DNA from: PSRI01 sp041484195 | Lineage (GTDB): Bacteria; Bacteroidota; Bacteroidia; Chitinophagales; Chitinophagaceae | Length of the DNA: 64,000 nucleotides | Direction of reading: 5' to 3' | NCBI GenBank assembly: GCA_041484195.1 | Contig: JBGPHC010000010.1 | Location: 62,001-126,000 of the forward strand | Shown here: positions 63,082 to 64,000 of the stretch, piece after piece | Position numbering within the stretch: position 1 is the stretch's first letter | How the letters are laid out: each line of letters opens with the position of its first letter | Notes under the pieces: model-generated | What the model saw: the letters and a program-made list of their open reading frames with translations, nothing else | What the model was told of the DNA's origin: nothing | Databases searched by the model: none | Position numbers and translations under genes: made by a program

Positions 63082-64000
63082 TCAAAAATTGAAATTCCAG
63101 GTCAGGCTGGGAATGATGGGAAACAGGGAAACCTGCTTTGCCTGCACCTGCAGGGTACCGTTGTAAGGGCTCCCTGTCTGATCAAAATATATGAAATAGG
63201 GGTTAGCCCGACTGTAAACATTATAGATACTGAATACCCAGTTGCTGTGAAAGCGGCCCTGATTCTTTGGTACAGGGGTATAGGTCGCGGAAAAATCCAA
63301 CCGGTGATAGGCATGCAGGCGATATTGATTAATACGGCTATACTGCTGAGTGAGTATCCCTTCAATGATATAGAACCGCTCCGGTAGACTGGTCGCGTTG
63401 CCCGTGGCATAAACGAAGACTGCAGATAATTTCCATTTCCGGCTCAATTCATAGGTTCCTACCAGCGACAGGTCGTGTCTCCTGTCATATTTGGCTGGAT
63501 ATTTCTCCCCTGAATTTAGATCCGGAAAATTTCTCCAGGTCCATGAGAGCGTATATCCAATCCATCCCGTCAATTTCCCTTTCTTTTTGTTCAGGAAAAG
63601 TTCGGCCCCATAACTCCATCCTTTACCAAACACAAATTCCTCCTCCGTATCTTTTAGGGAAGGAGTATAACCTTCCCGGTATTCGATCTGGTTTCGCATA
63701 TCCTTAAAATAAAATTCGAGAGAACTTTCATAGTTATGCTCCTTAAAGTTTTTGTACAGGCCTATCGAATACTGCCAACTTATCTGGGGTTTAACGCGAT
63801 AGGTGCTTGGGACCCAAAGATCAGTCGGCAAGGTAGTGCCGGCATTGCTCACGAGGTGTATATACTGGTAATTATGCGTGATGGATGCTTTCAGGGAGGT
63901 TTCATCATCCAATGCATAGCGTGCAGTAAATCGGGGTTCCCAACCTGAATAAGTCTTCACTGGTTGTCCCGATTTGTAAACAGTACTGTCTAATTTATTG
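63082..64000 (-). CDS. TonB-dependent receptor, C-terminal barrel part
   Basis: The frame is open to the right edge, so the N-terminus is outside the window; about 305 codons are visible. The sequence is a string of amphipathic beta strands (YEPRFTARYAL-like, SITHNYQYIHLVSNAG, GYTLSWTWRNFPDLNSG, RRHDLSLVGTYEL), ending in SLTWNFNF with the final aromatic residue typical of outer membrane barrels. It is probably the C-terminus of a receptor with an N-terminal carboxypeptidase-like domain, but that part is not seen. The M28 gene follows on the same strand after 242 bases. Confidence 0.88.
   Translation of the reverse strand, partial: NKLDSTVYKSGQPVKTYSGWEPRFTARYALDDETSLKASITHNYQYIHLVSNAGTTLPTDLWVPSTYRVKPQISWQYSIGLYKNFKEHNYESSLEFYFKDMRNQIEYREGYTPSLKDTEEEFVFGKGWSYGAELFLNKKKGKLTGWIGYTLSWTWRNFPDLNSGEKYPAKYDRRHDLSLVGTYELSRKWKLSAVFVYATGNATSLPERFYIIEGILTQQYSRINQYRLHAYHRLDFSATYTPVPKNQGRFHSNWVFSIYNVYSRANPYFIYFDQTGSPYNGTLQVQAKQVSLFPIIPSLTWNFNF

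Noticed and set aside
1..64000. CRISPR arrays, tRNA/rRNA genes, insertion sequences, prophage or toxin-antitoxin genes
   Set aside because: I looked for regularly spaced repeats, cloverleaf-like sequence, transposase motifs and paired small ORFs and found no convincing example.

Overview
The window comes from a bacterium of the phylum Bacteroidota, most likely a Chitinophagaceae-type organism. The evidence is the TonB-dependent receptors, a long-form signal peptidase I, DUF4339 proteins, a UpxY-type antiterminator, and promoters that fit the Bacteroidota TTTG-N20-TAnnTTTG pattern. Shine-Dalgarno sites are scarce. I see no rRNA, tRNA, CRISPR array, insertion sequence or phage genes.

Positions 1-12 kb hold mostly household genes: the end of a TolC-like protein, an iron-sulfur flavoprotein reductase, cytidine deaminase, signal peptidase I, a YjbR protein, an alpha/beta hydrolase, an NtrC-type regulator with no DNA-binding domain, a TonB-dependent receptor, pyruvate dehydrogenase E1 beta and a secreted aminopeptidase P. 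Positions 12.5-22 kb hold a DGPF protein with an ECF42-type sigma factor, a nitrilase-family hydrolase, a beta-propeller protein, a zinc-ribbon protein, a short SSB, an acetyltransferase, a thiolase and several unknown envelope proteins.

Positions 22-34 kb look like carbohydrate use: a TAT-exported TIM-barrel isomerase/epimerase, a GH3 beta-glucosidase, a MATE exporter, and then a four-gene + strand run (NupG-like permease, Gfo/Idh/MocA oxidoreductase, PQQ dehydrogenase with an internal cytochrome c domain, methyltransferase). Two tandem DUF4339 paralogues follow, then convergent infC and thrS (without rpmI-rplT) and a modular secreted protein.

Positions 40.9-60.7 kb form one long minus-strand polysaccharide locus headed by upxY. 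It encodes Wza- and Wzc-like export proteins, a Wzm/Wzt ABC exporter, an O-antigen ligase/polymerase-like protein, eight glycosyltransferase-like proteins, and an initiation trio (4,6-dehydratase, aminotransferase, small phosphoglycosyl transferase) of the kind that starts B. fragilis capsule A. An ABC exporter with Wza/Wzc and no visible flippase is the most unusual systems-level feature. Positions 60.7-64 kb hold a degraded-looking stretch, an M28 peptidase split by an in-frame amber codon, and the C-terminal part of another TonB-dependent receptor.

Most calls rest on motifs read directly from the translated sequence. Family names come from general knowledge, and no database search was possible.
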